A stretch of DNA of 64,000 nucleotides from CAXBES01 sp963974915 (GTDB taxonomy: Bacteria > Bacteroidota > Bacteroidia > Flavobacteriales > Flavobacteriaceae), in NCBI GenBank assembly GCA_963974915.1, contig CAXBES010000011.1:1-64000 (forward strand), in the 5' to 3' direction. The notes under the pieces are model-generated. The model had not been told where the DNA came from and ran no database searches. It was given only the letters and a program-made list of their open reading frames with translations. A program made the translations under genes and the position numbers. Below, one piece after another: positions 7,307 through 15,915 of the stretch (positions within the stretch are counted from its first letter, which is position 1; each line of letters opens with the position of its first letter).

Positions 7307-9715
7307 TTATTTCCTGCTTATTTCCTCAACCTCATCTTCCTCATTATCAGGGATAATTTTAAGTGCAGGTTTTTTCAAAGTTTCTTTGTTGGCAATACTT
7401 TTTTCCAAAGAAAGCAGGAGGGAAGGAAGTAACAAAAGGTTTGCTAACATCGCAAACAAAAGGGTTGCAGATACCAGGGCTCCTAATGCTACGGTACCGC
7501 CAAAACTGGAGATGGTAAATACCGAGAATCCGAAGAACAAGACAATCGATGTATAAAACATACTTACACCGGTTTCACGAAGGGCGGCATAAACAGATTT
7601 TTTTATCTTCCAGTTGTTCGCTATTAATTCCTGACGATACTTTGCCAAAAAATGTATGGTGTCATCTACCGAAATACCAAAAGCAATACTAAACACCAAA
7701 ATCGTAGAAGGTTTAATTGGAACGCCCAAAAAACCCATCAACCCTGCGGTAATTATTAACGGCAAAAGATTAGGGATCAGTGAGACTAAGATCATCCTTA
7801 AACTCCTAAACATCCAGGCCATAAATAAGGCTATCAACAAAATGGCCAGGGAAAGTGAGATCACTAGATTATTGACCAGATATTTCGTACCCTTTTGAAA
7901 AACGAGGGCTTTCCCTGTCACGGTTACGTCATACCGTTCCGGGGGGAAAATCTTTATAATTTCGGCTCTAAGATCTTCTTCTATTCTGTCGAAACGTTCG
8001 GTTTCCGTATCTTTCATGTAAGTTGTGATACGAGCAAATTGCCCAGTGGTATCAACATAGCTCGACAATAGATCTGAGCTGTTAGCACTGCTTTTCGCAT
8101 ACGATAAAAGAAAAGTTCGTTCCTGACTATTAGGAAGTTGGTAATATTCGGGATTGTTGTTGTAATAGGCCTGTTTAGAATATTTAACCAATTCAACTAC
8201 AGAGAGAGGCTTAGAGAACTCGGGCACTTCTTTTATATATTCCTGCAGCTCGTCAATTCTCTTAAGCGTTGCCAATTTCATCACACCTTTTTTCCGCTTA
8301 GTATCTACGAGAATTTCCAGAGGCATAATTCCTTCATATTCTTTCTCAAAGAATTTAATATCTTTAAAAAATTCGGTCTTCTTTGGCATATCTTCTATTA
8401 GACTGCCTGAAATTTTTATACTGTAAATGCCAATGATACTAAGGCAGAGAAGTACTGTTGAACAAATATAAATGGCAATTCGATGCTCTTTTACCATTCG
8501 TTCCATCCAATTTACAAAAGTGTTTATCCATCCCTTATTTAGGTGCTTTAAATGCTTGTACTTGGGTATAGACATATAACTATACACAATGGGAATAATA
8601 AATAGACTAAGCAAGAATATAGCGATAATACAGATGGAGGCTACCGTACCAAATTCTTTCAATAATTTGCTGTTGGTTAGGATAAACGTTGCGAATCCTG
8701 AGGCTGTGGTGACGTTGGTCATTAAAGTGGCATTACCTACCTTGGCAATTACCCGCTGAAGAGATTTGGCCTGATTCCCGTGTTGTTTTATTTCTTGCTG
8801 ATATTTATTAATTAGAAAGATGCAATTAGGAATACCGATAACTATAATTAGAGGAGGAATAAGCGCGGTTAACACGGTTATTTCGTAATGTAACAACCCT
8901 AAGATTCCAAATGCCCACATAACACCAATGATCACAGTTACCATGGAGATCAAAGTTGCGCGAACAGATCTAAAGAAGAAGAAGAAAATAAGTGATGTAA
9001 CGGTTAAGGCAGCCGCGATAAACATCCCAATCTCATCAATTATATTTTGAGAGTTGAGTGTACGTATGTACGGCATTCCCGATGTATATACTTTTATACC
9101 GGTGTCGGCTTCAAAGGCATCAATGAGTGGTATAAGTTGCTCGTCTATAAAAGCTTTCCGGGCTTGCGTATTTACAATGTCTTTTTTCAGGTAAATAGCA
9201 GTACGTACAGATTGTTTATTAGGACTATAAACTAAACCGTTGTAAAATGGGAGTTTTGAAAAAAGTTCGTACTTATACCTGTCAAGTTTTTCTTTCGTTA
9301 ATACTGAATCCTGAATGAAAGGAACCATTTGAAACTCTTCAACGTCCTTCTTTTTTTGAAGTTTCTGAAGATCCCCAATTGACAATGTGTGTTCTACTTC
9401 TGAAGCTTTATTGAGATCTTTAGATAGTTTATCCCATGCGGAGAAATTTTTTGGAGTGAAAAGTGTCGAGTCCTTTACACCTATTACAATTAAATTCCCT
9501 TCTTCACCAAATTGATCGAGAAATTTATTGTATTCAAGGTTAATTTCGTGATCATCCGGCAGTAAGTTTGCTTCGGTATAAGTGAACCGCATATGCTTCC
9601 ACTGCATAGCAAGAAGCACAGTAATTGCTGCTATTACAATGAGAATAAAAGTGCGATTCCGAAGAATAAAGCGAGCGATTGCGCTCCAAAAACCAATACT
9701 AAATAGTTTGTTCAA
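7307..9715 (-). CDS. RND/MMPL superfamily exporter
   Basis: Inner-membrane transporter of the resistance-nodulation-division superfamily, in the large single-protein exporter group (MMPL/COG1033). The 802 residues form two repeats, each with one helix, a large periplasmic domain and a block of five helices (helices near 17-36, then about 235-390; second half near 415-435, then about 630-780). The charged pair in the fourth-helix region of the second half (GISVDDTIHFLAKY) is typical of RND proton relays. No membrane-fusion or outer-membrane partner is next to it. It ends with an acidic cytoplasmic tail. The substrate is unknown; lipids or hydrophobic compounds are likely for this group. Confidence 0.85.
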   Translation of the reverse strand: MNKLFSIGFWSAIARFILRNRTFILIVIAAITVLLAMQWKHMRFTYTEANLLPDDHEINLEYNKFLDQFGEEGNLIVIGVKDSTLFTPKNFSAWDKLSKDLNKASEVEHTLSIGDLQKLQKKKDVEEFQMVPFIQDSVLTKEKLDRYKYELFSKLPFYNGLVYSPNKQSVRTAIYLKKDIVNTQARKAFIDEQLIPLIDAFEADTGIKVYTSGMPYIRTLNSQNIIDEIGMFIAAALTVTSLIFFFFFRSVRATLISMVTVIIGVMWAFGILGLLHYEITVLTALIPPLIIVIGIPNCIFLINKYQQEIKQHGNQAKSLQRVIAKVGNATLMTNVTTASGFATFILTNSKLLKEFGTVASICIIAIFLLSLFIIPIVYSYMSIPKYKHLKHLNKGWINTFVNWMERMVKEHRIAIYICSTVLLCLSIIGIYSIKISGSLIEDMPKKTEFFKDIKFFEKEYEGIMPLEILVDTKRKKGVMKLATLKRIDELQEYIKEVPEFSKPLSVVELVKYSKQAYYNNNPEYYQLPNSQERTFLLSYAKSSANSSDLLSSYVDTTGQFARITTYMKDTETERFDRIEEDLRAEIIKIFPPERYDVTVTGKALVFQKGTKYLVNNLVISLSLAILLIALFMAWMFRSLRMILVSLIPNLLPLIITAGLMGFLGVPIKPSTILVFSIAFGISVDDTIHFLAKYRQELIANNWKIKKSVYAALRETGVSMFYTSIVLFFGFSVFTISSFGGTVALGALVSATLLFAMLANLLLLPSLLLSLEKSIANKETLKKPALKIIPDNEEDEVEEISRK

Positions 9716-9738
9716 CAGTTGAGCCTTAAAAATCGCGA

Positions 9739-9746
9739 CAAAGGTA
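9739..9746 (-). promoter_or_regulatory. -7 box candidate for the RND exporter
   Basis: The minus strand reads TACCTTTG, an exact TAnnTTTG match, 23 bases before the start codon. No TTG lies at the right distance upstream, so support is weak. Confidence 0.3.
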
Positions 9747-9793
9747 TGAATTCCAAAGCAGGGAGTTCCCTTTTTTATACATATTTTGGCCTG

Positions 9794-11062
9794 TTATACT
9801 TTTAAATAGAAGGTAAATTTGAAAGACAGATTGTCTTCAAAATCCGGAAGATTATAATAACCGTAACGATATGCAAAACTAAGTCCGAAGCCAAATAACA
9901 ATTTATTTATTTCGAAACCCGACTCCGAGTAAAAATGTTCTAAAGTGTTAAATGGAATACCAAGGTGTTGGTCTCTGTTACTGAAATCACCTATGGCATG
10001 ACGTGTTACAAATACAAGCTCCGGTTGAAATCGTTTAGAAATATTAAATCTTCTCAAACTATGTCTTACCTGAAGGCTAGTTAATCTATCTGAAAAAAAC
10101 TCTCCAAAGTACATAGTTTCAAAACTGCGCCTCCCTGCAACCGAAAATCGCTGTAAAATTTCATCTTTAGTTGGATTATTAGGGTAGGCATGAAATAAAT
10201 GAGTTAACGGAACATCCCCGGTCGCATAAAGTCCTTCCAAAAGAAAATTAGTGGATGATAAGTTGGTTCGTTTAATATAATAATCAAGCTTAAGACCAAA
10301 TTTTGTATAATTAAAATCACTGCTAACGATACCTTTTACTCCTTGAGTTACCTGAGCACTTATTTTCGGAAAGCCATCAAAATACTCAACTCTTCCATCA
10401 TCGGTGGTGAAGAAATTGGTCTTCGGACTGATACGTACCGAGGCAGTAACTTCGGCGACCTCGTAACTAGTGTTAAAAACTTCATTATCTACGACAAACT
10501 GATAATCCTCTATTTGATCTATTCTGCTTCTGGCAATTCTGGCTTCAGCGAGAAACTTTCGGGAAAACTCGTGTTGAATGTTGGTTTGCCAAGTGCGGTG
10601 TTTGTAAAATTGAGTAACATTTACCAATCGCGGTTCAAAAACCGAGTAAACCCTGGAATCGGTTAAATATTGAAAAGATCCTATCTCACTTATATCGTCA
10701 ATATAATATAAGTTTAACCAGGTGTTTCTTTTCTCATTGAGTCTAACGCTTCCCCCAAGACTGAATTTCGCATCTTTATCTTTAAAACCATAAGCGAAGT
10801 ATCCTCCGACCTTTATTTTTTCTGAAAGGCGATTGTTGGTGACGCCACCAATACCGAGGCGTAGACCTTCATAGTTATTGTATTTGATAATATACTTTAG
10901 GTCTACATCAAAAAATCCGACAGGGTAAAATCCGGTGCTGAACGGACTCTGCTTTTTTTGGGTTTTTACTGAAGTGCTGTCGGGTGAAACCTCGATTGCC
11001 GGAGTTTGCGCTAGTATGGTAGAAGTAATAAGTAAAAGTAGAATACTAAGAAGGTTGCGCAT
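9794..11062 (-). CDS. Outer-membrane beta-barrel protein (DUF5686-like)
   Basis: A 422-residue exported protein with a signal peptide (MRNLLSILLLLITSTILAQ). The rest is rich in alternating aromatic strands and ends in a barrel-closing strand, FKFTFYLKV. The pattern GFYPVGFFDVDLKYIIKYN then GLRLGIGGVTN and GGYFAYGFKDK resembles the C-terminal barrel of the DUF5686 family; those proteins usually also carry an N-terminal carboxypeptidase-like domain, which is absent here, so this would be a barrel-only version. The function is unknown. It is followed by the RND exporter after 78 bases on the same strand, which could mean a shared export role, but that is only inference. Confidence 0.65.
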   Translation of the reverse strand: MRNLLSILLLLITSTILAQTPAIEVSPDSTSVKTQKKQSPFSTGFYPVGFFDVDLKYIIKYNNYEGLRLGIGGVTNNRLSEKIKVGGYFAYGFKDKDAKFSLGGSVRLNEKRNTWLNLYYIDDISEIGSFQYLTDSRVYSVFEPRLVNVTQFYKHRTWQTNIQHEFSRKFLAEARIARSRIDQIEDYQFVVDNEVFNTSYEVAEVTASVRISPKTNFFTTDDGRVEYFDGFPKISAQVTQGVKGIVSSDFNYTKFGLKLDYYIKRTNLSSTNFLLEGLYATGDVPLTHLFHAYPNNPTKDEILQRFSVAGRRSFETMYFGEFFSDRLTSLQVRHSLRRFNISKRFQPELVFVTRHAIGDFSNRDQHLGIPFNTLEHFYSESGFEINKLLFGFGLSFAYRYGYYNLPDFEDNLSFKFTFYLKV

Positions 11063-11098
11063 ACCCGTTACGGAAAAATTTTATAAATCAAATGTATA

Positions 11099-11126
11099 AA
11101 TAAAGCGGCTTGATTGCCGCTTTATT
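11099..11126 (-). terminator. Terminator after frr
   Basis: AATAAAGCGGC (11099-11109) pairs perfectly with 11116-11126 around a 6-base loop, 26 bases after the frr stop codon. The A/T-rich ends of the stem supply a short T run in either direction. Confidence 0.7.
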
Positions 11127-11151
11127 GTGGAATGTTTAACGAAATCGATAT

Positions 11152-11706
11152 TTACACAGTCATTATTTCTTTCTCCTTCTTTGCCAAAATCTCATCGATT
11201 TTCGAAATGTGATTATCGGTCATTTTCTGAATGTCAATTTCTAAATTTTTCTTCAAGTCTTCGGAAATATCAAGATCCTTAATATCATTATTGGCATTTT
11301 TACGATCATTTCGTACTCCAATTTTAGATTCCTCCGCCTCATGTTTGGCTTGTTTTGCAAGTTCTTTTCTTCTTTCTTCAGTTAATGGGGGGACATTGAT
11401 AATTACACTTTCTCCGTTATTCATTGGGTTGAATCCAATATTTGCCAAATGAATTCCTTTCTCAATTTCAGGAATTAAATTTTTTTCCCATGGCTGAATA
11501 GAGATGGTCATCCCATCGGGAGTACTTACATTGGCAACCTGACCTAAAGGCGTTGGACTTCCGTAGTAATCTACCATTACACCCGCTACCATTGAAGGCG
11601 AAGCTTTACCGGCACGAATATTTACTAATTTTTTTTCAAGATGACGAAGCGCATTATCCATTGCTTCTTTTGTACTATCCAGTATAAATTTAATCTCTTC
11701 TTCCAT
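11152..11706 (-). CDS. frr: Ribosome recycling factor
   Basis: Splits post-termination ribosomes together with EF-G. The 184-residue length and sequence are canonical: the N-terminal helix (MDNALRHLEKKLVNIRAGKA), the beta domain (PTPLGQVANVSTPDGMTISI) and the C-terminal three-helix bundle rich in K and E (LTEERRKELAKQAK). It is the last gene of the rpsB-tsf-pyrH-frr block on the minus strand. A TAAATTTG box just after the pyrH stop could give it an extra promoter, and a terminator follows. Confidence 0.97.
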   Translation of the reverse strand: MEEEIKFILDSTKEAMDNALRHLEKKLVNIRAGKASPSMVAGVMVDYYGSPTPLGQVANVSTPDGMTISIQPWEKNLIPEIEKGIHLANIGFNPMNNGESVIINVPPLTEERRKELAKQAKHEAEESKIGVRNDRKNANNDIKDLDISEDLKKNLEIDIQKMTDNHISKIDEILAKKEKEIMTV

Positions 11707-11803
11707 AATAAAGCGTCTTTCAAATCTTCAATAAGTTGAAGTATCTCAGTGATTGAACACTATTTAAAAATATAATTTTTTATTGACTTAACAAGTTTCT
11801 TGC

Positions 11804-11811
11804 CAAATTTA
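11804..11811 (-). promoter_or_regulatory. -7 box candidate for frr
   Basis: The minus strand reads TAAATTTG, an exact TAnnTTTG match, nine bases after the pyrH stop and about 100 bases before frr. No TTG lies at the expected spacing, so this is a weak candidate for an internal promoter. Confidence 0.3.
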
Positions 11812-11819
11812 CCGACAAG

Positions 11820-12527
11820 TTAAAGATTTACTTTTGTTCCAATTTTTTCTCCCGAAACTACTTTCATTAAATTACCTTTTGTATTCATATCGAAAACGAT
11901 GATAGGTAATTGGTTTTCCTGACTCAAAGTAAAGGCGGTTGAATCCATTACCTTAAGGCCTTTCCGAAGTACATCATCAAAACTGATAAAATCGAATTTT
12001 GTTGCACTGGTATCTTTTTCCGGATCGCTGGAATAAATTCCATCAACACGTGTGCCTTTTAAGATCACATCGGCACTTATTTCGATTGCACGTAAAACCG
12101 CAGCAGAATCTGTTGTGAAATAAGGATTTCCTGTTCCTCCTCCAAAAATTACAACTCTACCTTTTTCGAGGTGTCTTATTGCTTTTCGTCTAATAAATGG
12201 CTCTGCGACTTCATTAATTTTTATAGCACTTTGAAGTCGAGTTGGGATTTCTTCATCTTCCAGTGCACTTTGTAAGGCAAGACCATTAATCACTGTAGCT
12301 AGCATTCCCATATGGTCAGCTTGAACCCGATCCATACCTTTACTTGCTCCGGCAACACCTCTAAAAATGTTTCCACCGCCAATTACAATGGCAACTTCTA
12401 CTCCTTTATTGATAATTTGTTTTATTTCTTCGGCGTATTCCTTGAGACGTTCCGGGTCGATTCCATATTGACGCTTTCCCATTAAGGCTTCGCCCGAAAG
12501 CTTAAGAAGTATTCTCTTGTATTGCAT
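11820..12527 (-). CDS. pyrH: UMP kinase
   Basis: Hexameric bacterial UMP kinase (amino acid kinase fold) that makes UDP for nucleotide and cell-wall precursor synthesis. The 235-residue protein shows the phosphate-binding start [14 protein letters not shown], the glycine-rich [11 protein letters not shown] motif, the UMP-site segment ([20 protein letters not shown]) and [16 protein letters not shown]. It lies between tsf (separated by a terminator) and frr, the usual order. A TATTTTTG box about 22 bases upstream may give it its own promoter. Confidence 0.97.
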   Translation of the reverse strand: MQYKRILLKLSGEALMGKRQYGIDPERLKEYAEEIKQIINKGVEVAIVIGGGNIFRGVAGASKGMDRVQADHMGMLATVINGLALQSALEDEEIPTRLQSAIKINEVAEPFIRRKAIRHLEKGRVVIFGGGTGNPYFTTDSAAVLRAIEISADVILKGTRVDGIYSSDPEKDTSATKFDFISFDDVLRKGLKVMDSTAFTLSQENQLPIIVFDMNTKGNLMKVVSGEKIGTKVNL

Positions 12528-12548
12528 TGTGGTAGTTTAAAGGTGGCA

Positions 12549-12556
12549 CAAAAATA
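12549..12556 (-). promoter_or_regulatory. -7 box candidate for pyrH
   Basis: The minus strand reads TATTTTTG, an exact TAnnTTTG match, located between the tsf terminator and the pyrH start codon. No TTG is at the ideal distance. The position after a terminator supports a promoter here. Confidence 0.35.
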
Positions 12557-12588
12557 AAGAAAAATTATGTACGATGTAGTGAAAATAA

Positions 12589-12622
12589 AAAACCGCTCTC
12601 AAAAACATTTGAGAGCGGTTTT
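12589..12622 (-). terminator. Strong terminator after tsf
   Basis: A 15-base perfect stem (12589-12603 with 12608-12622, including CCGCTCTC) encloses a 4-base loop. On the minus strand it is followed by a T-rich run. It lies about 20 bases after the tsf stop codon, splitting the block into rpsB-tsf and pyrH-frr. Confidence 0.8.
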
Positions 12623-12643
12623 AATTTATACAATGCTTACTGT

Positions 12644-13609
12644 TTAGGCCAAAGAAACTCTTTTAAAACCAACAACTTTTGCATCACCTTTGCTTGCAAC
12701 GTACTCAGCAACATTTTGCTTGTCGTCCATAATAAAGTTTTGATCCAATAAAGCCTGCTCATGATCAAGCGTAGTATTATCTGCGATAAAACGCTCCATT
12801 TTACCAGGAAGTATTCTGTCCCAGATCTGTTCCGGCTTACCTTCAGCTTTTAAATCTGCTTTTGCATCTTCTTCAGCTTTTGCAAGTACCTCGTCAGTTA
12901 ATTGAGATCTTGAAATGTACTGAGGTACATTCTTTAGAGTTTTTCCTAATCTACCAAGCTCAATATTATCTTTTTCAATTACAGCTATTCTTGCTTCAGT
13001 TTCCGAAGCAACGTATTCTGGTGAAAAATCTTTATAAGATAAGGTAGTTGCACCCATTGATGCTACTTGCATGGAAACATTCTTAGCAACTTCGGCAGCA
13101 TTATCTGTCTTTGCAGAAAGTCCTGTTAAAGCACCAATTTTATTTCCGTGGATATAAGAACCTACAAAAGGAGCTTCCAGAATTTCGAAACCACCGATTT
13201 CAATTTTTTCACCAATCACTCCGGTTTGTTCGATCAGTTTTTCCTCAACAGTAATTCCGTCGAAATCTGCTTTTAAAAATTCCTCTTTTGAAGATGTGTT
13301 TAATGCGATGTCGGCCATTTTACGAGCCATTTCAACGAAGGTATCATTCTTTGCAACGAAATCTGTTTCACAGTTTAACGACACTATCACACCTTTGGTG
13401 TTGTCATCGTTTACTGTTGCGATAACAGCTCCTTCACTAGAATCTCTATCGGCTCTTTTTTCGGCAATTTTTTGTCCTTTTTTTCTTAGGATTTCGATTG
13501 CCTTGTCCATATTTCCTTCTGCCTCAACTAATGCCTTTTTACAGTCCATCATTCCGGCTCCGGTTTTTTTTCTTAAGATATTTACTTCTGCGGCAGTTAC
13601 TTTTACCAT
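12644..13609 (-). CDS. tsf: Elongation factor Ts
   Basis: Guanine nucleotide exchange factor for EF-Tu. The 321-residue protein has the N-terminal UBA-like domain (AEVNILRKKTGAGMMDCKKA), the exchange motif around VIVSLNCETDFVAKND, and the dimerisation domains (MQVASMGATTLSYKD). It follows rpsB on the same strand, the near-universal order; a long stem-loop lies in the roughly 100-base gap between them and may tune their ratio. Confidence 0.97.
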   Translation of the reverse strand: MVKVTAAEVNILRKKTGAGMMDCKKALVEAEGNMDKAIEILRKKGQKIAEKRADRDSSEGAVIATVNDDNTKGVIVSLNCETDFVAKNDTFVEMARKMADIALNTSSKEEFLKADFDGITVEEKLIEQTGVIGEKIEIGGFEILEAPFVGSYIHGNKIGALTGLSAKTDNAAEVAKNVSMQVASMGATTLSYKDFSPEYVASETEARIAVIEKDNIELGRLGKTLKNVPQYISRSQLTDEVLAKAEEDAKADLKAEGKPEQIWDRILPGKMERFIADNTTLDHEQALLDQNFIMDDKQNVAEYVASKGDAKVVGFKRVSLA

Positions 13610-13636
13610 CGTTATAATTTTTTAATGTATTTGTAT

Positions 13637-13688
13637 AAAAGGTCGTTTAATGTTTTTCTTATGTAAAGAAAAGAATCAAACGACCTTT
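13637..13688 (-). terminator. Stem-loop between rpsB and tsf (attenuator-like)
   Basis: AAAGGTCGTTT near 13638-13648 pairs with AAACGACCTTT at 13678-13688, with an inner TTTTTCTT/AAGAAAAG pairing. It sits between rpsB and tsf, so it may be a partial terminator or processing site that sets relative S2 and EF-Ts levels. No long T run follows on the minus strand. Confidence 0.55.
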
Positions 13689-13709
13689 ATGTGTTAACTA
13701 AAGTTTATT

Positions 13710-14603
13710 TTATTCTTCCTCTTTAGTAAGACCTGCTTTTTCCATAGTCTCACTCTTAGATTCAAGCTTTGTAGGCTGTTTAGCCTCTTTCATTGCTTTC
13801 TTGTCTTCTGCGTCAGTCGAAGGAACTTCGGCTGTTACAGTAGCCTTTTTAGCTTTCTTTTCCTTTTTAGGTGCATCAGTATCGTTGTCATTGTCTTTAT
13901 CTTTACCGGATTTTCTTTCAGAAAGTCCTTCGATAATTGCTTCTGAAACTGAAGACATGATCTTGTCAATAGACTTAGAAGCATCATCGTTAGATGGAAT
14001 TACATAGTCGATTACACGTGGATCACTATTTGTATCTACCATCGCAAAAATTGGAATGTTCAGTTTTTGTGCTTCTGCCACTGCAATATGCTCTCTGGTA
14101 GTATCTACGATAAACAGCGCTGCAGGAAGACGACTCATGTCGCTAATAGAACCTAAGTTCTTTTCTAACTTTGCACGAAGACGATCTACTTGTAAACGCT
14201 CTTTCTTAGAAAGTGTGTTAAATGTTCCGTCTTGTTTCATTCTGTCGATAGATGCCATCTTCTTAACGGCTTTTCTAATCGTAACAAAATTTGTTAGCAT
14301 CCCACCAGGCCATCTCTCAGTGATGTAAGGCATGTTAGCGTTCTTTGCTTTTTCAGCAACGATGTCTTTTGCTTGTTTTTTTGTAGCTACGAAAAGAATT
14401 TTTCGTCCGCTAGCCGCAATTTTCTTTAAAGCTTCATTAGCTTCTTCGATCTTAGCAGCAGTTTTGTAAAGATTGATAATGTGAATTCCATTACGCTCCA
14501 TATAAATATATGGTGCCATGTTAGGATTCCATTTTCTTGTTAGGTGACCAAAGTGTACACCTGCTTTTAAGAGGTCTTTTACCTCCGCATTGTTGTTTGC
14601 CAT
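13710..14603 (-). CDS. rpsB: 30S ribosomal protein S2
   Basis: Small-subunit ribosomal protein. The core (residues 1-230) is canonical: LLKAGVHFGHLTRKWNPNM at the N-terminus, then LFVATKKQAKDIV and ERWPGGMLTNFVTI. From about residue 231 it carries a roughly 65-residue tail rich in lysine and acidic residues (DKDNDNDTDAPKKEKKAKKA), a low-complexity extension seen in many Bacteroidota S2 proteins. Its start codon lies 50 bases after a large structured RNA candidate that may mediate feedback control. Confidence 0.97.
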   Translation of the reverse strand: MANNNAEVKDLLKAGVHFGHLTRKWNPNMAPYIYMERNGIHIINLYKTAAKIEEANEALKKIAASGRKILFVATKKQAKDIVAEKAKNANMPYITERWPGGMLTNFVTIRKAVKKMASIDRMKQDGTFNTLSKKERLQVDRLRAKLEKNLGSISDMSRLPAALFIVDTTREHIAVAEAQKLNIPIFAMVDTNSDPRVIDYVIPSNDDASKSIDKIMSSVSEAIIEGLSERKSGKDKDNDNDTDAPKKEKKAKKATVTAEVPSTDAEDKKAMKEAKQPTKLESKSETMEKAGLTKEEE

Positions 14604-14652
14604 TTTGTTTTAGTTTACGTTCTGTAATGTTTAGATGTCAATCTTCCATTTT

Positions 14653-14783
14653 ACTCCGTAGCTTTAACGAAGAAATATTGGCTTGATTTAGATGCTAAAC
14701 TAATCTCAATTCTCTGAAGCCTTGTTGAAGGAGGACGACTGATATAATCTACCAGAACTAACTCCTCCGTTAAACTACGGAGT
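14653..14783 (-). ncRNA. Structured leader RNA candidate upstream of rpsB
   Basis: On the minus strand, the segments complementary to 14768-14783 and 14653-14669 form a 16-bp closing stem with one bulged base (ACTCCGTAG-TTTAACG with CGTTAAAG-CTACGGAGT). Inside it are two further helices: GGAGGA/TCCTCC (plus-strand 14763-14768 and 14730-14735) and GGCTT/AAGCC (14717-14721 and 14680-14684), the latter enclosing a TTTAG-CAT-CTAAA hairpin. This three-way junction ends 50 bases before the rpsB start, as expected for an autoregulatory ribosomal protein leader. That function is inferred; no named family was matched. Confidence 0.6.
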
Positions 14784-14853
14784 ATATTGATAACAGCTTA
14801 TTTAATTAAATATATGAACTTGGTTTTCAAATATGCTTGAAAAAAATGATGCA

Positions 14854-14874
14854 GTGCCGCAACAAGTGCGGCAC
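14854..14874 (-). terminator. Terminator after rplM-rpsI
   Basis: GTGCCGCA (14854-14861) pairs with TGCGGCAC (14867-14874) around a 5-base loop. On the minus strand a run of seven T residues starts about eight bases later. It lies 18 bases after the rpsI stop codon. Confidence 0.65.
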
Positions 14875-14891
14875 AACATACATTTGTAATT

Positions 14892-15278
14892 TTAACGTTT
14901 AGAGAACTGGAATTTCTTACGAGCTTTCTTCTGACCGAATTTCTTACGTTCAACCATTCTGGGATCTCTCGTTAGTAAACCTTCCGGTTTAAGAATTCCT
15001 CTGTTTTCTTCATTTAGTTCGCACATTGCGCGAGACAATGCCAAACGAATAGCTTCAGCTTGTCCTGTAATTCCTCCACCAAAAACATTTACGTTAATAT
15101 CGAACGATGTTTCGTTCTCAGTAAGTGCTAGAGGTTGTTTAACTTTATACTGCAAAGTAGGAGTCGTGAAATAATTGTTTAATTCACGCTTATTGATAGT
15201 GATATTACCTTTTCCTTCGGAAAGATATACACGTGCAACTGCAGTTTTTCTTCTTCCAATTTTGTGTATCACTTCCAT
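14892..15278 (-). CDS. rpsI: 30S ribosomal protein S9
   Basis: Small-subunit ribosomal protein whose C-terminal tail contacts P-site tRNA. At 128 residues it is full length, with IGRRKTAVARVYLSEGKG at the start, GGGITGQAEAIRLALSRA in the middle and the basic tail ending KKARKKFQFSKR. Its start codon overlaps the rplM stop by one base, giving the classic rplM-rpsI pair under one promoter. Confidence 0.97.
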   Translation of the reverse strand: MEVIHKIGRRKTAVARVYLSEGKGNITINKRELNNYFTTPTLQYKVKQPLALTENETSFDINVNVFGGGITGQAEAIRLALSRAMCELNEENRGILKPEGLLTRDPRMVERKKFGQKKARKKFQFSKR

Positions 15279-15733
15279 TACTTAGTATAGTTTAGGTTAA
15301 TGGTTCTAGGTTTTTGTGCTTCCTGATCGTGCTCTGCACCAGAGTACACTTTAAGGTTTCTAAAAAGTTCGGCTCCTAATTTATTCTTCGGAAGCATTCC
15401 TTTTACTGCTTTTTCAACCAGTCTTGAAGGGTCTTTTCCAAATAATTCTTTAGCAGTTAAGCTTCTTTGTCCACCGGGGTAGCCAGTGTGACGAATGTAC
15501 GTCTTTGCTTCCCACTTGTTTCCTGATAAGTTGATCTTTTCGGCATTCGTAATAATTACGTTGTCTCCGCAATCAACATGCGGTGTAAAACTTGGTTTGT
15601 GCTTTCCGCGTAGTAAAATTGCTACTTCGCTAGCAAGACGACCCAATGTTTGCCCGTCCGCATCTACTAAAAGCCACTCTTTGTTTACAGTGCTTTTGTT
15701 AGCAGATACTGTTTTGTAACTCAATGTGTCCAT
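15278..15733 (-). CDS. rplM: 50S ribosomal protein L13
   Basis: Large-subunit ribosomal protein. I start it at the ATG complementary to 15731-15733 ([13 protein letters not shown]), giving 151 residues, the usual Bacteroidota length; an in-frame ATG five codons upstream is possible but adds residues not typical of the family. The core motifs [34 protein letters not shown] and the HTGYPGG region are present. A consensus promoter lies about 85 bases upstream, so the mRNA has a leader containing a small TCCC-TACTA-GGGA hairpin. Confidence 0.95.
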   Translation of the reverse strand: MDTLSYKTVSANKSTVNKEWLLVDADGQTLGRLASEVAILLRGKHKPSFTPHVDCGDNVIITNAEKINLSGNKWEAKTYIRHTGYPGGQRSLTAKELFGKDPSRLVEKAVKGMLPKNKLGAELFRNLKVYSGAEHDQEAQKPRTINLNYTK

Positions 15734-15817
15734 TTCGTTTTTTGTCAATCGTTAATAATTCATTGTTTTCCCTAGTAGGGAGCCTCAAAAGCATAAATAA
15801 TTCGCTTAAGAGGGGTG

Positions 15818-15847
15818 CAAATGTACTATTATTTATTTGAATAACAA
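15818..15847 (-). promoter_or_regulatory. Consensus promoter of rplM-rpsI
   Basis: On the minus strand TTG (complement of 15845-15847) is followed after exactly 19 bases by TACATTTG (complement of 15818-15825), a perfect match to the Bacteroidota -33/-7 pattern. It predicts an 80-base leader before rplM. Confidence 0.7.
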
Positions 15848-15915
15848 GGAGTGAGGATTTAATTTCTATCAAAATCATCTCAAACAGAATGAAGCACTCG
15901 ATTGTTCAGGAAATT

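Noticed and set aside
14653..14783. 6S RNA-like rod upstream of rpsB
   Set aside because: The pairing gives a closed stem with two inner helices instead of a single rod with a central bubble, and it sits directly before a ribosomal gene, so a leader is more likely.
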